Assembly: GCA_020636255.1 (NCBI GenBank)
Contig: JACJYE010000006.1
Location: 186,001-250,000, forward strand
Source of the DNA: Lewinellaceae bacterium
GTDB taxonomy: Bacteria; Bacteroidota; Bacteroidia; Chitinophagales; Saprospiraceae
Length of the DNA stretch: 64,000 nucleotides
Direction: 5' to 3'
The notes beneath the pieces are model-generated. The model searched no databases. It was not told the origin of the DNA and saw only the letters and a list, made by a program, of their open reading frames with translations. Position numbers and translations under genes: made by a program. Positions 52,820 through 62,256 of this stretch are shown here, piece by piece (the stretch's first letter is position 1; each line of letters starts with the position of its first letter).

Positions 52820-55800
52820 ATGGAATTTTACCAACCGCGCCAAGGTGTTGGGAGGTTATCCTTGCACCTTCTCACCATCTGTTTTGCTTTGGCCTTTTCG
52901 GCCAACACAACACAGGCTCAATCCGCAGCGAATGCAATGGCAGGTACCAATGCTGCAGTTTCGGGCATTGTCACAGATGCCGCTAACGGCGAACCGCTCA
53001 TCGGGGTCAGCATTATGGTCCTGGGCACCAGCACGGGAACAGTGACCGGGCTGGATGGCAGTTACGAAGTAAATGTACCCGACGGGAAAGGCACCTTGTC
53101 TTTTTCCTTCGTAGGGTATAAAAGCTTGAAAGTAGAGATCAGCGGCCGCAGCCGGGTCGATGTCTCCTTGGAAGAGGACGTGGTTGGCCTGGAAGAGGTG
53201 ACCGTTACCGCTTTAGGTATCGAAAAAGAGAAAAAAGCACTGGGATACGCCGTGCAGGAAGTTGGCGGCGAATCGTTGGACAAAGCCCGGGAGACCAACC
53301 TGGTCAGCGCCCTGTCGGGCAAAGTAGCAGGCATGACCATTGTCGGCAACCCCAGCGGCATCGGCAGCTCCGCCCGGGTGACGATCAGGGGGGAACGCTC
53401 GCTGAACATCAATAAGAACCAGCCTCTCTTCATCGTCGATGGGGTTCCCATCAGCAATGAATTCGTAGGTTCTTCGGGGCGTTCCAACCAGGACGTAGAC
53501 TACGGCAACGGCGCCGGCTTCGTCAACCCGGATGATATCGAGAAGATCGTCGTGCTGAAAGGCGCCAGTGCTGCAGCGCTTTACGGCTCGCGCGCCAACA
53601 ACGGCGTTATCCTCATCACGACCAAATCGGGGAAAAACACCAAAGGCATCGGCGTGAGCGTCAACTCAACCGTCACATTCGAAACGCCGCTGCGCCTTCC
53701 GGAGTACCAGAACGTATACGGCCAGGGCCTCAACGGCGAATTCGAGTTCAAAGACGGTAACGGCAGCGGTAATAAGGACGGCGTTGACGAAAGCTGGGGC
53801 CCCGCCTACAGCGACAACCTGCTGATCAAGCAGTTCAACTCCCCCACTTCCAACGGCCTGCGCGGCGGCGATGTAGGCAACCTGCTCAGCGCTATCGGCC
53901 CGGTGGACCTCAACAAACAGCTCGCCGCCCGCGGTGAGATCACACCTACAGATTGGGTAGCACAGCCCAACAACGTCCGCGATTTCTTCGAAACCGGCCT
54001 GACCCAAACGCATAACGTAGCCGTTTCCGGCAGCAACGCCCAGGGTGATTTCCGCATATCCTACACCTACCTCGACCAAAAGGGCATCGTGCCCAATACC
54101 GGCCTGCAGCGCAACAACTTTTCCATCTCCGGAGGTTACAAGCTCACAGACAAATTCACGGCCCGCGCCACGGCAAACTATATCAACAGCTACAGCAACA
54201 ACCGCCCCAACCTCAGCTACGGCACCGAGAACATCATGTACCTGTTCAACTGCTGGCTGGGCCGCAGCGTCGACGTCTCTTCCCTGCGCGACTACTGGAT
54301 GGCGGGCCGCGAGGGGCTCAACCAGTTCAATTTCAACTACAACTACCACGATAACCCGTACTTCGGCCTTTACGAAAATACCAACAGCCAGGATATCGAC
54401 CGCCTGTACGGTAACATCACCCTCAACTATCAGTTCACCGACTGGCTGAACCTCATGGTGCGCACCGGTACGGACGTCAGCAACGAGTTCCGCGCCCGCC
54501 GCAGGGCCTACTCTACGCAGCGCTTCCCGTTGGGCAGCTATCGCGAAGAAAAAGTTTTCTTTGAAGAGACCAACACGGACTTCCTGCTCAGCTTGGACAG
54601 GCCGATCTCCAGCGCCATCAGTTTCAACGCCGCCATCGGTGGCAACATGATGCGCCAGAAATCCAACTATTCCGATATCATGGCTCCTCAGCTGGCCGTG
54701 CCCGGCGTATACAGCCTGACCAACTCCCGCGTACCGCTGACCTCCGGCGCTTTCCGCTCCGAAAAGCGCATCAACAGCCTTTACGCCACCACGCAGTTCG
54801 GCTTCAACAACTGGCTGTACCTCGACCTCTCAGCACGCAACGACTGGTCGTCGACCCTGCCTTCCGACTCGCGCAGCTACCTGTACTACGCCGCCAACCT
54901 CAGCGCAGTGGTCAGCGAGATCATGAACCTGAGCAACAACAGCGCACTGTCGTTCGCCAAAGTACGCCTTGGCGTAGCCCAGGTAGGTAACGATACCGAC
55001 CCCTTCCAGCTGGAAGCCGTCTATAATGCGCAAACCGCCGTTCAGGGCGCTCCGGCATACTCCGAGTCTTCTGTCCTGGTCAACCCGGGCCTTAAGCCTG
55101 AGATCAGCTCCGCGATAGAAACGGGGGTCGACGTGCGTTTCTTCCACAACCGCCTCGGCCTTGACCTGACGTACTACAACACCCGCTCGCGCAACCAGAT
55201 CCTGAACATCCCGATCACCAATACTTCGGGTTATACCTCCCGTATCATCAACGCCGGCCTGATCAACAACTACGGCGTAGAAGCCGCGATCCTGGTGACG
55301 CCGGTAGAACGCCCCAATTTCAGCTGGGACATCAACCTGAACTTCTCGGCCAACCGCAGCAAGGTGAAAGAATTGTATACCGACCCGGAATCGGGTGAAG
55401 AGCTCACCAACTACGTACTGGCTTCCCGCTACATGACGGTGGAAGCCCGGGTTGGCGAGCAAATGGGCAACATGTACGGCATCGGTTTCCAGCGCGTCAG
55501 CGACGACCCCAGCAGCCAGTATTACGACCCCACGGGCCAGTACGTCGGCCAGGTCGTATACAACTCCCAGGGCAAGCCCATCCCGACGGCCACCACCATC
55601 CTGCTTGGCAATTACAACCCCGACTGGCTGGCCGGCATCGGCAATACCTTCCGCTACAAAAGCCTCTCGCTCGGCTTCCTCTTTGATGTGCGCTATGGCG
55701 GCGAAGTGTACTCGCATACGCAAACGGTTGGCCGCGAAGGTGGCCAGATCATCGAAACGCTGGAAGGCCGCGCCAATGGTTACGACCTCAGCCTGGATGG

Positions 55801-56182
55801 CAATGGCGTGATCGGCGAAGGCGTAGTACAGAACGGCGACGGCACCTTCAGCCCCAACACCACCAAACTGGCAGCCCGCGAATGGCATACGTCTATCACC
55901 CTGGGCCGCCGCCTGCTGGAAGCTATGGTTTACGACGCATCCTTCGTCAAACTGCGCGAACTGAGCCTGTCGTATACCCTGCCAAACCGCTTACTGGGCA
56001 AGGCCCCCATCAAAGATATCAGCATTTCGCTGGTGGGCCGCAACCTCGCATTATGGGCCGACGTGCCGCACATCGACCCGGAAACCTCCTCCACTTCCGG
56101 AGGCACGGTGATCCCCGGCGTAGAATCGGTGGCCCTTCCGTCAACCCGCAGTTATGGCGTTAACCTGAACTTCAAATTTTAA
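52820..56182 (+). CDS. SusC/RagA-family TonB-dependent outer membrane transporter
   Basis: A 1120-residue protein with a signal peptide ending near NTTQAQ. Residues about 45-130 form a CarboxypepD_reg-like domain (VSGIVTDAANGEPLIGVSI, YEVNVPDGKGTLSFSFVGYKS). A TonB box candidate follows (LEEVTVTALG), then the plug (VSALSGKVAGMTIVG, RGERSLNINKNQPLFIVDGVPI, KGASAAALYGSRANNGVILITTK) and a large barrel ending in aromatic LNFKF. There is no STN domain, so no anti-sigma signalling by the protein itself. With SusD it imports a ligand across the outer membrane; the downstream genes point to a phosphorus compound. Confidence 0.93.
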   Translation: MEFYQPRQGVGRLSLHLLTICFALAFSANTTQAQSAANAMAGTNAAVSGIVTDAANGEPLIGVSIMVLGTSTGTVTGLDGSYEVNVPDGKGTLSFSFVGYKSLKVEISGRSRVDVSLEEDVVGLEEVTVTALGIEKEKKALGYAVQEVGGESLDKARETNLVSALSGKVAGMTIVGNPSGIGSSARVTIRGERSLNINKNQPLFIVDGVPISNEFVGSSGRSNQDVDYGNGAGFVNPDDIEKIVVLKGASAAALYGSRANNGVILITTKSGKNTKGIGVSVNSTVTFETPLRLPEYQNVYGQGLNGEFEFKDGNGSGNKDGVDESWGPAYSDNLLIKQFNSPTSNGLRGGDVGNLLSAIGPVDLNKQLAARGEITPTDWVAQPNNVRDFFETGLTQTHNVAVSGSNAQGDFRISYTYLDQKGIVPNTGLQRNNFSISGGYKLTDKFTARATANYINSYSNNRPNLSYGTENIMYLFNCWLGRSVDVSSLRDYWMAGREGLNQFNFNYNYHDNPYFGLYENTNSQDIDRLYGNITLNYQFTDWLNLMVRTGTDVSNEFRARRRAYSTQRFPLGSYREEKVFFEETNTDFLLSLDRPISSAISFNAAIGGNMMRQKSNYSDIMAPQLAVPGVYSLTNSRVPLTSGAFRSEKRINSLYATTQFGFNNWLYLDLSARNDWSSTLPSDSRSYLYYAANLSAVVSEIMNLSNNSALSFAKVRLGVAQVGNDTDPFQLEAVYNAQTAVQGAPAYSESSVLVNPGLKPEISSAIETGVDVRFFHNRLGLDLTYYNTRSRNQILNIPITNTSGYTSRIINAGLINNYGVEAAILVTPVERPNFSWDINLNFSANRSKVKELYTDPESGEELTNYVLASRYMTVEARVGEQMGNMYGIGFQRVSDDPSSQYYDPTGQYVGQVVYNSQGKPIPTATTILLGNYNPDWLAGIGNTFRYKSLSLGFLFDVRYGGEVYSHTQTVGREGGQIIETLEGRANGYDLSLDGNGVIGEGVVQNGDGTFSPNTTKLAAREWHTSITLGRRLLEAMVYDASFVKLRELSLSYTLPNRLLGKAPIKDISISLVGRNLALWADVPHIDPETSSTSGGTVIPGVESVALPSTRSYGVNLNFKF

Positions 56183-56195
56183 TTACCGTCTGGCC

Positions 56196-56247
56196 GGATG
56201 CTCCGAGTGGTGGAAAAACGAACAACCGCCAGCCACCCGGAGCATCC
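56196..56247 (+). promoter_or_regulatory. stem-loop between susC and susD
   Basis: GGATGCTCCGAGTGG and CCACCCGGAGCATCC form a 15-base stem with one A-C mismatch and a 22-base loop, between the susC stop and the susD start. Such a stem could stabilise or process the transcript so that susC and susD levels differ; there is no T run. Confidence 0.55.
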
Positions 56248-56272
56248 TAACGGGCATATAAATTCGACTATC

Positions 56273-57742
56273 ATGAAAAAATGGATCAATAAACCCCTTC
56301 TCATCCTCGGACTGGCCGCTTTTTCGGCGTCATGCACCGGCGATTTCGATGAGATCAACACCAACCAGAACGCCCCGGTATCGGTAAGTTCGGCCCTGCT
56401 GTTGCCCCAGATAGAACGCGATATCATGAGCACGGTGCTGGGGGAAGCCTGGGGCATCGGAAATATAGTCATCCAGCAGACGGCGAAGAACCAGTTCGTG
56501 AACGAGGACCGCTACCTCTGGGGCGAGCTGAATTCCATCTGGAATTCCGTTTACGATAATGCCCGCGACCTGGAGAACATCATTCAACAAAGTGAGGAAA
56601 AAGGCGAAAACAACTACAAAGGCATCGCTCTGGTGCTGAAGTCCTGGATGTTCTCCCTGGCCACCGACGCCTACGGCGACGTACCCTATTCGGAGGCCAT
56701 CCACGGCAAAGACGGCATCAACTACCCGAAATACGATACCCAGGAAGATATCTACAATGGTATTCTGGCCGGCCTGGAGGAAGCCAATAGCATCCTCGGC
56801 ACCACCGGCGAAGTGGTGGCCGGCGACCTGGTATACAACGGCAATACCGACCAATGGCGCAAACTGGCCAACGCTCTTCGCATCCGGTACCTGATGCGCA
56901 TTTCAAACAAGCGCGATGTAAAAGGTGAATTGACGGCCATCGTCAGCAACCCCTCACAGAACCCCATTTTCAGTGCAGTAGAAGACGGCGCCGTATACCG
57001 CTATACGGCTTCTTTCCCAGACCAGTTCCCGCTGTACACCACCCGTATCGGCTCGTTCAACGAGTTCCGCGCCAGCAAGACGATGCTGGATAAGCTGGTA
57101 GAACTTGGCGACCCGCGGCTTGATGTCTTCTTCCGCCCCACTCCGGAAACCGAGGGCAGCGACAACCCCGTTTACGTCGGTATCCCTAACGGGCTGGACG
57201 ACGTCAGCGCCTTGCAGTACAATGGCGGCCCGCAGTTCCAGTCGCGCATCAGCGCATTCTTCTACGAAGAAGCCATCACCCAGGAGGGCCTGGGCATCGC
57301 TAAAGGCGTCATCATGGCATACGCCGAGCAGCAGTTCCTGCTGGCCGAGGCTGCCGAAAAAGGCTGGGTGAACGGCGATGCCTCAACCTATTACGAACAG
57401 GGCATTCAGGCTTCTTTCGGGTTCTATGGACTGGAAACACCTGCCGGTTATACTGCTCAACCGGATGTGGCCTATACGGGCACGCAAGCCCAGAAGCTGG
57501 AAAAGATCGGCACCCAGAAGTGGATCGCCCTCTACTTTCAGGGTATGGAAGCCTGGTTTGACTGGCGCCGCACGGGTTACCCCCAACTGCAGCCTTCAGT
57601 CGACAACCAGAATGAAGGCCGCATTCCGGTGCGCTTCATCTACCCTATCATCGAGCAGTCGCTCAACACGGCCAACCGGGCAGAAGCGGTTAGCCGCCAG
57701 GGGGCTGACGACATCAACACCAAAATGTGGTATTTAAAATAA
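56273..57742 (+). CDS. SusD/RagB-family lipoprotein (SusD-like_2 type)
   Basis: A 489-residue protein. The ATG at 56273 gives MKKWINKPLLILGLAAFSASC, a lipoprotein signal with Cys20 or 21. The conserved DFDEINTNQNAP start, IVIQQTAKNQF, WNSVYDNARDLENII, WMFSLATDAYGDVPYSEA, YDTQEDIYNGIL, RKLANALRIRYLMRIS and the C-terminal QKWIALYFQGMEAWFDWRRTGYP are all typical of SusD-like_2 proteins. It forms the ligand-binding lid of the SusC transporter. In-frame upstream ATG at 56198 lies inside the hairpin and is not used. Confidence 0.93.
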   Translation: MKKWINKPLLILGLAAFSASCTGDFDEINTNQNAPVSVSSALLLPQIERDIMSTVLGEAWGIGNIVIQQTAKNQFVNEDRYLWGELNSIWNSVYDNARDLENIIQQSEEKGENNYKGIALVLKSWMFSLATDAYGDVPYSEAIHGKDGINYPKYDTQEDIYNGILAGLEEANSILGTTGEVVAGDLVYNGNTDQWRKLANALRIRYLMRISNKRDVKGELTAIVSNPSQNPIFSAVEDGAVYRYTASFPDQFPLYTTRIGSFNEFRASKTMLDKLVELGDPRLDVFFRPTPETEGSDNPVYVGIPNGLDDVSALQYNGGPQFQSRISAFFYEEAITQEGLGIAKGVIMAYAEQQFLLAEAAEKGWVNGDASTYYEQGIQASFGFYGLETPAGYTAQPDVAYTGTQAQKLEKIGTQKWIALYFQGMEAWFDWRRTGYPQLQPSVDNQNEGRIPVRFIYPIIEQSLNTANRAEAVSRQGADDINTKMWYLK

Positions 57743-57773
57743 TCTTCATAAACTAGTGAGCGTGTAGTTTAGT

Positions 57774-57801
57774 ATGTGGCGGGCACTTCGGTGCTCGCCA
57801 C
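57774..57801 (+). terminator. UUCG-capped hairpin between susD and the phosphoesterase gene
   Basis: TGTGGCGGGCAC-TTCG-GTGCTCGCCACA forms a 12-bp stem (one G-U pair) with a UUCG tetraloop, one of the most stable RNA loops. It lies 32 bases after the susD stop and about 23 bases before the next start. No T run follows, so it may set transcript levels or be a partial terminator. Confidence 0.6.
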
Positions 57802-57823
57802 ACTACCAAGCCTCGGCCTGCCA

Positions 57824-59599
57824 ATGAATGATAAAGCCCTGCTGCTCGTTTTGCTGTCGCTACTCTTCAACACCTGCCTGCCTGCACAGACTGCCGACAG
57901 CCTCTCCGGCTTTGCCATCAACACCCTGCCCTACTTCGCCGACAGCCTGAACCTGTCCTCGCCCAACCAGCGGAAGGCCATAAACGCCTTCCTGCAGCTG
58001 AAAAAACCCCAATTACCCGAAGGGCAGAACCTAAACGACAACTGGGCCTTTGCCAATGGCAGCCCGTCTGAAGGGGCCATCGCTTCTTCCCTTTCAAAAC
58101 CTCAGCCCGACACCACCGTTGACCTGCCGCACCGAATTCTACTTCCCAACCACCCCTTGTGGTACCAAAAAACGATCGTCGACAGCCCTGCCGGCGTTTT
58201 GTTCATCGACGCCGACGATGGCGCTCAGCTCTTCGCCAACGCCCAGCCGGTGGCCAGCAGCCAGGGGTATTTTTACTTCCTTCCACAAAACAGCCCCGAC
58301 AGCCTGCAACTCACCATCCGCGTGCTGAACAACGCGATGAAGGGGGGGCTGAGGCGGGCCCTGCTGCTCAGCCAGGATCAATACCGGCATTACACGGATG
58401 AAAAAGACACTTACGAGCGGCTAAAAACACTGCTCCGGCAACTGCTGGACAAAGACAGCATCAGTTCCCAGGAATTGGAGGTATACCTCGCTGCCGTGCA
58501 ATACCCCGGCAGGCGCCTTCGCAAGGTTGAAGAAAGCAGCTCCCCCCTCATGGCCGGCCCCTACCTCCAGCGTACGGCTGAGGGGCAGTGGGTTGTCATG
58601 ATGGAAACCCGCCCCGGCCAAGCTGCCCCGGTACTGCGCTGGGGGTCATCGCACGGTGCTGTGGACAGGCCATTGGAGGGTGCCTATCATGACAACTACT
58701 GGGCATTCGCCCTCCCACCGGAAGCCAATGCCTGCGATACGGCCTATTACCAGCCTGTAATAAACGGCGAGGCGGGCCCGATAGCGGCCATCGCCAGGCG
58801 GGAAAGCGTGCCGTTCACATTCACCGCCTGGGGAGACAGCCAGGGCGGCTGGCGCGTTTTCAGGGAACATAACCGGCAGATGGCCCAAAGCCATCCCCAC
58901 TTCACCATTGGGCTGGGCGACCTGGTAGACGACGGCGTTAACACCTGGCAATGGCGGGCCATGTTACACTGCCTGCAACCGCTGGCCAGCCAAAGCCCCG
59001 TATACTTCATTCCGGGCAACCACGACTATGACGGGTACTACGATTCGCTGTATTCCGCCAATTACCACCGCTATTCAGCCTGGCCCAATTATTACAGCTG
59101 GGTATACGGCAACGCCATTTTCCTCGCCCTCGACCCCAACCAGAATTTCCCTTTGGGCATCGATAGCACACAAGAACACTGGCTGGAGACGGTAATACAA
59201 TCGGAGCCCTGGCGCAACGCCCGCTGGCGGTTCGTGCTCCTGCACCAGCCTCCCTACGCCCAGGGCTGGCCCGGTTACCACGGCGACGGCTTCATCAGGC
59301 AGTTGGCCGACAGCCTGGCCGAGCCGGCGGGGATCGATTTTGTACTTTCGGGGCACTGCCACGATTTTGAGCGCCTTACCAAAAATTATGGGCGGCAGCA
59401 AACCCACTTCATCGTTCTGGGCGGCGCCGGCGGCAGCCTGGAACCGCCGGAATCCTCCGATGCGCCGGTGATGGATAAAGTGGTGAAGGATTACCACTAC
59501 GGCCAGTTCAGAGTAGGCCATGAAAAAGTATCGTTCCAGGCCATAGGCCTCGACGGCCAGCTGCTCGATGACATCACATTTGAAAAAAGACAACCATGA
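57824..59599 (+). CDS. secreted metallophosphoesterase (calcineurin-like)
   Basis: A 591-residue protein with a signal peptide ending near TCLPAQ. The N-terminal about 240 residues are not recognised; a purple-acid-phosphatase-like N-domain may end at residue about 330. The metallophosphoesterase domain has the full set of metal motifs: GDSQGGW, GLGDLVDDG, GNHDYDG, LLHQPPY and SGHCHDFER. The ATG at 57824 is preferred over an upstream in-frame GTG that lies in the hairpin. It shares 4 bases with the next gene (ATGA), so translation is coupled. It probably cleaves a phosphomonoester or phosphodiester in the periplasm. Confidence 0.85.
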   Translation: MNDKALLLVLLSLLFNTCLPAQTADSLSGFAINTLPYFADSLNLSSPNQRKAINAFLQLKKPQLPEGQNLNDNWAFANGSPSEGAIASSLSKPQPDTTVDLPHRILLPNHPLWYQKTIVDSPAGVLFIDADDGAQLFANAQPVASSQGYFYFLPQNSPDSLQLTIRVLNNAMKGGLRRALLLSQDQYRHYTDEKDTYERLKTLLRQLLDKDSISSQELEVYLAAVQYPGRRLRKVEESSSPLMAGPYLQRTAEGQWVVMMETRPGQAAPVLRWGSSHGAVDRPLEGAYHDNYWAFALPPEANACDTAYYQPVINGEAGPIAAIARRESVPFTFTAWGDSQGGWRVFREHNRQMAQSHPHFTIGLGDLVDDGVNTWQWRAMLHCLQPLASQSPVYFIPGNHDYDGYYDSLYSANYHRYSAWPNYYSWVYGNAIFLALDPNQNFPLGIDSTQEHWLETVIQSEPWRNARWRFVLLHQPPYAQGWPGYHGDGFIRQLADSLAEPAGIDFVLSGHCHDFERLTKNYGRQQTHFIVLGGAGGSLEPPESSDAPVMDKVVKDYHYGQFRVGHEKVSFQAIGLDGQLLDDITFEKRQP

Positions 59600-61446
59600 A
59601 GTTCCCAGCCTTATGCTTTTTTCTATTGCTCTGCATCCAGCTGGCTGCTCAGCCGCCCATAGCAGACTGGACGTTCCAGCCCGACTACCGGCTACCGGGG
59701 CGGGCGGCCAACTATCCGGGGCCCAGGCTTGATGCTCCCCGTTCCAACATCGGCACGGTCGGCGTGTTGAGCTATCCCTTCCTTTTCAAAGAACAGGAAC
59801 CAACCGAGCGTTTCGTCAACGTGCTGCCACAAGCCGATATGCCGGAGGGCGCTTTCAGCGTGGAGATGTGGCTCGTCAACCACGTCAACCAGCCCATCGG
59901 CGCTCTGGCGGCCATCAAAAGCCGGGATATCAACGAACCGCCGGCCTGGCTGCTGGGCTACTACGGCAACCAGATCGTATTCAGCATGCATGGCCTGGGC
60001 GAACCTTTCAGCCAGCTACTGGAGGCCACGATCAGCCGAGGGTTCAAGAAATACTGGCTTCATATTGTCGCCACCTACGACGGCCATACCGCCAGGCTCT
60101 ATTTCAACGGCAAGCTGATGAAAGAGATGGACATCCCGCAGCGGGCGCCGCTGCCGGAACATGCCGAGATGGAATTGGCCGCCTACCTGAAAAACGAGCC
60201 CTACATGGAGCTGGCAAATCTGCTGAAGGGGTTCCGCCTGTATGATCACGCCCTGACGGAAGGCCAGGTTGGACAGCACCTGGAAGCTTACGAACAAATG
60301 GTAGAACAAGGCAGGCTGTTTCCCGGCATTTTTCACTTCACGGCCGGCCCTTACCTGCACTACGTCACGCCCGGCAGCATCAACATCAGTTGGGAGAGCA
60401 GCCTCCGGGCCAGGAAGGCCGTGCTGAAATACGGCACCAGCCTTCCTTTGAGCCAGCAAACCACTATTGACGCCTCCGAAAAGCCCGAGATCGACGAAGG
60501 CCATTTCATCGAAGCGGTTACGCTGGACGGCCTGGCTCCGGCTACCCCCTACTTCTACGAGCTGTTACTCACCGACGAACACGGCAAAACCATTTCCAGC
60601 GGCACGCTCACCTTTGCCACGGCGCCGGCCGAAGATGTGCCTTTCTCCTTTGCCGTGATCGGGGATACGGAAGCCCGGCCACACATCAATTTCCAGGTTT
60701 CCAAACTCATCTGGGATGAACGCCCCAATTTCCTGCTCAACCTGGGCGACCTGACCGACGGCGGCATGGAACACCATAAATTCGAATGGCCGTACGAATA
60801 TTTTACCGGCATAACAGCCTTGTCCAGCCGGATACCCGTCTTTCCGGTTGCCGGCAACGGCGAAGCTGACCTCTATTGGTACAAACGGTACCACAAACTT
60901 CCCGATCCCGAAGCGTACTACAACTTCCGCTATGGCAATGCGGAATTTTTCATGCTGGACAGCAACCGGGAAGACGATTTCGCACCCGGTGGCGAGCAGT
61001 ACGAATGGCTGGAAGCCCAGCTCAAGGTATCCACTGCCAGGTGGAAGTTCGTCTGCCACCACCATGCCCCCTACTCTTCTGATGAAGACGACTACGGCGA
61101 CAGCTGGGCGGGCCCTTCAAGCCAGGGCAGCCCGGGCGTCCGCCAGATCGTCCCGCTCTATGAAAAATACGGAGTAGATATCGTATTATTTGGCCATCTC
61201 CACACCTACCAGCGCACATTGCCTATCTTGGACAATATCGTGGACAAGCGCAATGGCGTTATTTACCTTCAAGGCGGTGGCGGCGGCGGCAACCTGGAAG
61301 ATTTCGCGCCTACCAGGGCCTGGTTTTCTGCCAAAACGTACCGGGGCCACCATTACTTTACTGTCAGCGTAGAAGGGGATGAACTACAGCTGCGCATGTT
61401 CGATACCGAAGGAAGGATGCGGGATTTTCTGACGATTCAAAAATAA
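59596..61446 (+). CDS. LamG-type domain fused to metallophosphoesterase
   Basis: A 616-residue protein with a signal peptide ending near QLAAQ. Residues about 25-240 are a concanavalin-like/LamG lectin domain (SVEMWLVNHVNQP, IVATYDGHTARLYFNGKLMKEM, GFRLYDHALTEGQV). A fibronectin III or PAP N-terminal domain follows (about 250-345, ISWESSLRARKAVLKYG, LDGLAPATPYFYELLLTDE). The metallophosphoesterase domain follows with VIGDTEARP, LNLGDLTDGG, VAGNGEAD (the third metal-motif GNHE is here GNGE), CHHHAPYSSDE and FGHLHTYQR. Loss of the histidine in GNHE may change activity. It is paralogous to the previous gene. Confidence 0.82.
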   Translation: MKFPALCFFLLLCIQLAAQPPIADWTFQPDYRLPGRAANYPGPRLDAPRSNIGTVGVLSYPFLFKEQEPTERFVNVLPQADMPEGAFSVEMWLVNHVNQPIGALAAIKSRDINEPPAWLLGYYGNQIVFSMHGLGEPFSQLLEATISRGFKKYWLHIVATYDGHTARLYFNGKLMKEMDIPQRAPLPEHAEMELAAYLKNEPYMELANLLKGFRLYDHALTEGQVGQHLEAYEQMVEQGRLFPGIFHFTAGPYLHYVTPGSINISWESSLRARKAVLKYGTSLPLSQQTTIDASEKPEIDEGHFIEAVTLDGLAPATPYFYELLLTDEHGKTISSGTLTFATAPAEDVPFSFAVIGDTEARPHINFQVSKLIWDERPNFLLNLGDLTDGGMEHHKFEWPYEYFTGITALSSRIPVFPVAGNGEADLYWYKRYHKLPDPEAYYNFRYGNAEFFMLDSNREDDFAPGGEQYEWLEAQLKVSTARWKFVCHHHAPYSSDEDDYGDSWAGPSSQGSPGVRQIVPLYEKYGVDIVLFGHLHTYQRTLPILDNIVDKRNGVIYLQGGGGGGNLEDFAPTRAWFSAKTYRGHHYFTVSVEGDELQLRMFDTEGRMRDFLTIQK

Positions 61447-61449
61447 CCT

Positions 61450-62250
61450 ATGAGACTTCGCCCTACCCTACTGGCCATCATCGCGCTGATCACTACCACT
61501 GTGCTTACGGGCCAGGTGCTGCCCATCCCTTACGCGCATGCCCATAACGACTACAGGCACCGGCGCCCGTTGCTGGACGCGCTGGCGAATGGCTTTACCA
61601 GCGTAGAGGCCGACGTGCACCTCATCGACGGAGAATTGTACGTCTCCCATGGCAGGCCCTGGCGAAAGCATAAAAAGCGCACACTAAAAGCTTTGTACCT
61701 CAATCCCCTGCAGGAGATCGTTCAGGCTAATGGAGGGGTGGTGTACAAAGGCTACGAAGGGCCCTTCTACCTGATGATCGATATTAAAACCGGTGCGGAG
61801 GCCACTTATAAAGTGCTCAAAGAACAACTTGCCGGTTACCGGCAGATCCTGGTTTCTTATCAAAACGACGCGAAAAACCCGGGGGCGGTTACCGTTTTCC
61901 TTTCTGGTAACCGCCCATTCGCTGCCGTAGCGGCCGACAGCAACCGCCTGGCTGCCCTCGACGGCAGGCCTGGCGAGCTGGGGCAAGGTTACCCGCCGGG
62001 CCTGATGCCGGTGGTCAGCGACAGCTATTCCAAATATTTTCACTGGGACGGTACCGGCAGCATGCCTCAGGAAGAGCGGCAGCGCCTGCAAGCCCTGGCG
62101 CAGCGCGCTAAAGCAGAAGGAAAACTGCTGCGGCTGTGGGGAAGCCCCCAAACCGAAACTGCCTGGCGGGCCTTTCTGGATGCCGGCCTGGGCCTGCTCA
62201 ACGCCGACAAGCTGGCCCGGTTAAAAGACTTTTCACAACAACAGCAATAA
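61450..62250 (+). CDS. secreted GDPD / PI-phospholipase C-like phosphodiesterase
   Basis: A 266-residue TIM-barrel protein with a signal peptide ending near TGQ. The N-terminal HAHNDYRHRRPLLDALANG and VEADVHLIDGELYVSHG carry the two conserved histidines and the metal-binding Glu-x-Asp of the glycerophosphodiesterase/PI-PLC superfamily. LMIDIKTGAEATY is a further conserved block. It starts 3 bases after the previous stop. Expected reaction: cleavage of a phosphodiester head group, releasing a phosphomonoester for the phosphatases around it. Confidence 0.8.
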   Translation: MRLRPTLLAIIALITTTVLTGQVLPIPYAHAHNDYRHRRPLLDALANGFTSVEADVHLIDGELYVSHGRPWRKHKKRTLKALYLNPLQEIVQANGGVVYKGYEGPFYLMIDIKTGAEATYKVLKEQLAGYRQILVSYQNDAKNPGAVTVFLSGNRPFAAVAADSNRLAALDGRPGELGQGYPPGLMPVVSDSYSKYFHWDGTGSMPQEERQRLQALAQRAKAEGKLLRLWGSPQTETAWRAFLDAGLGLLNADKLARLKDFSQQQQ

Positions 62251-62256
62251 GCTCAA

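Noticed and set aside
54830..55888. 352-residue minus-strand ORF opposite SusC
   Set aside because: Antisense shadow inside the SusC barrel region, with no domain features.
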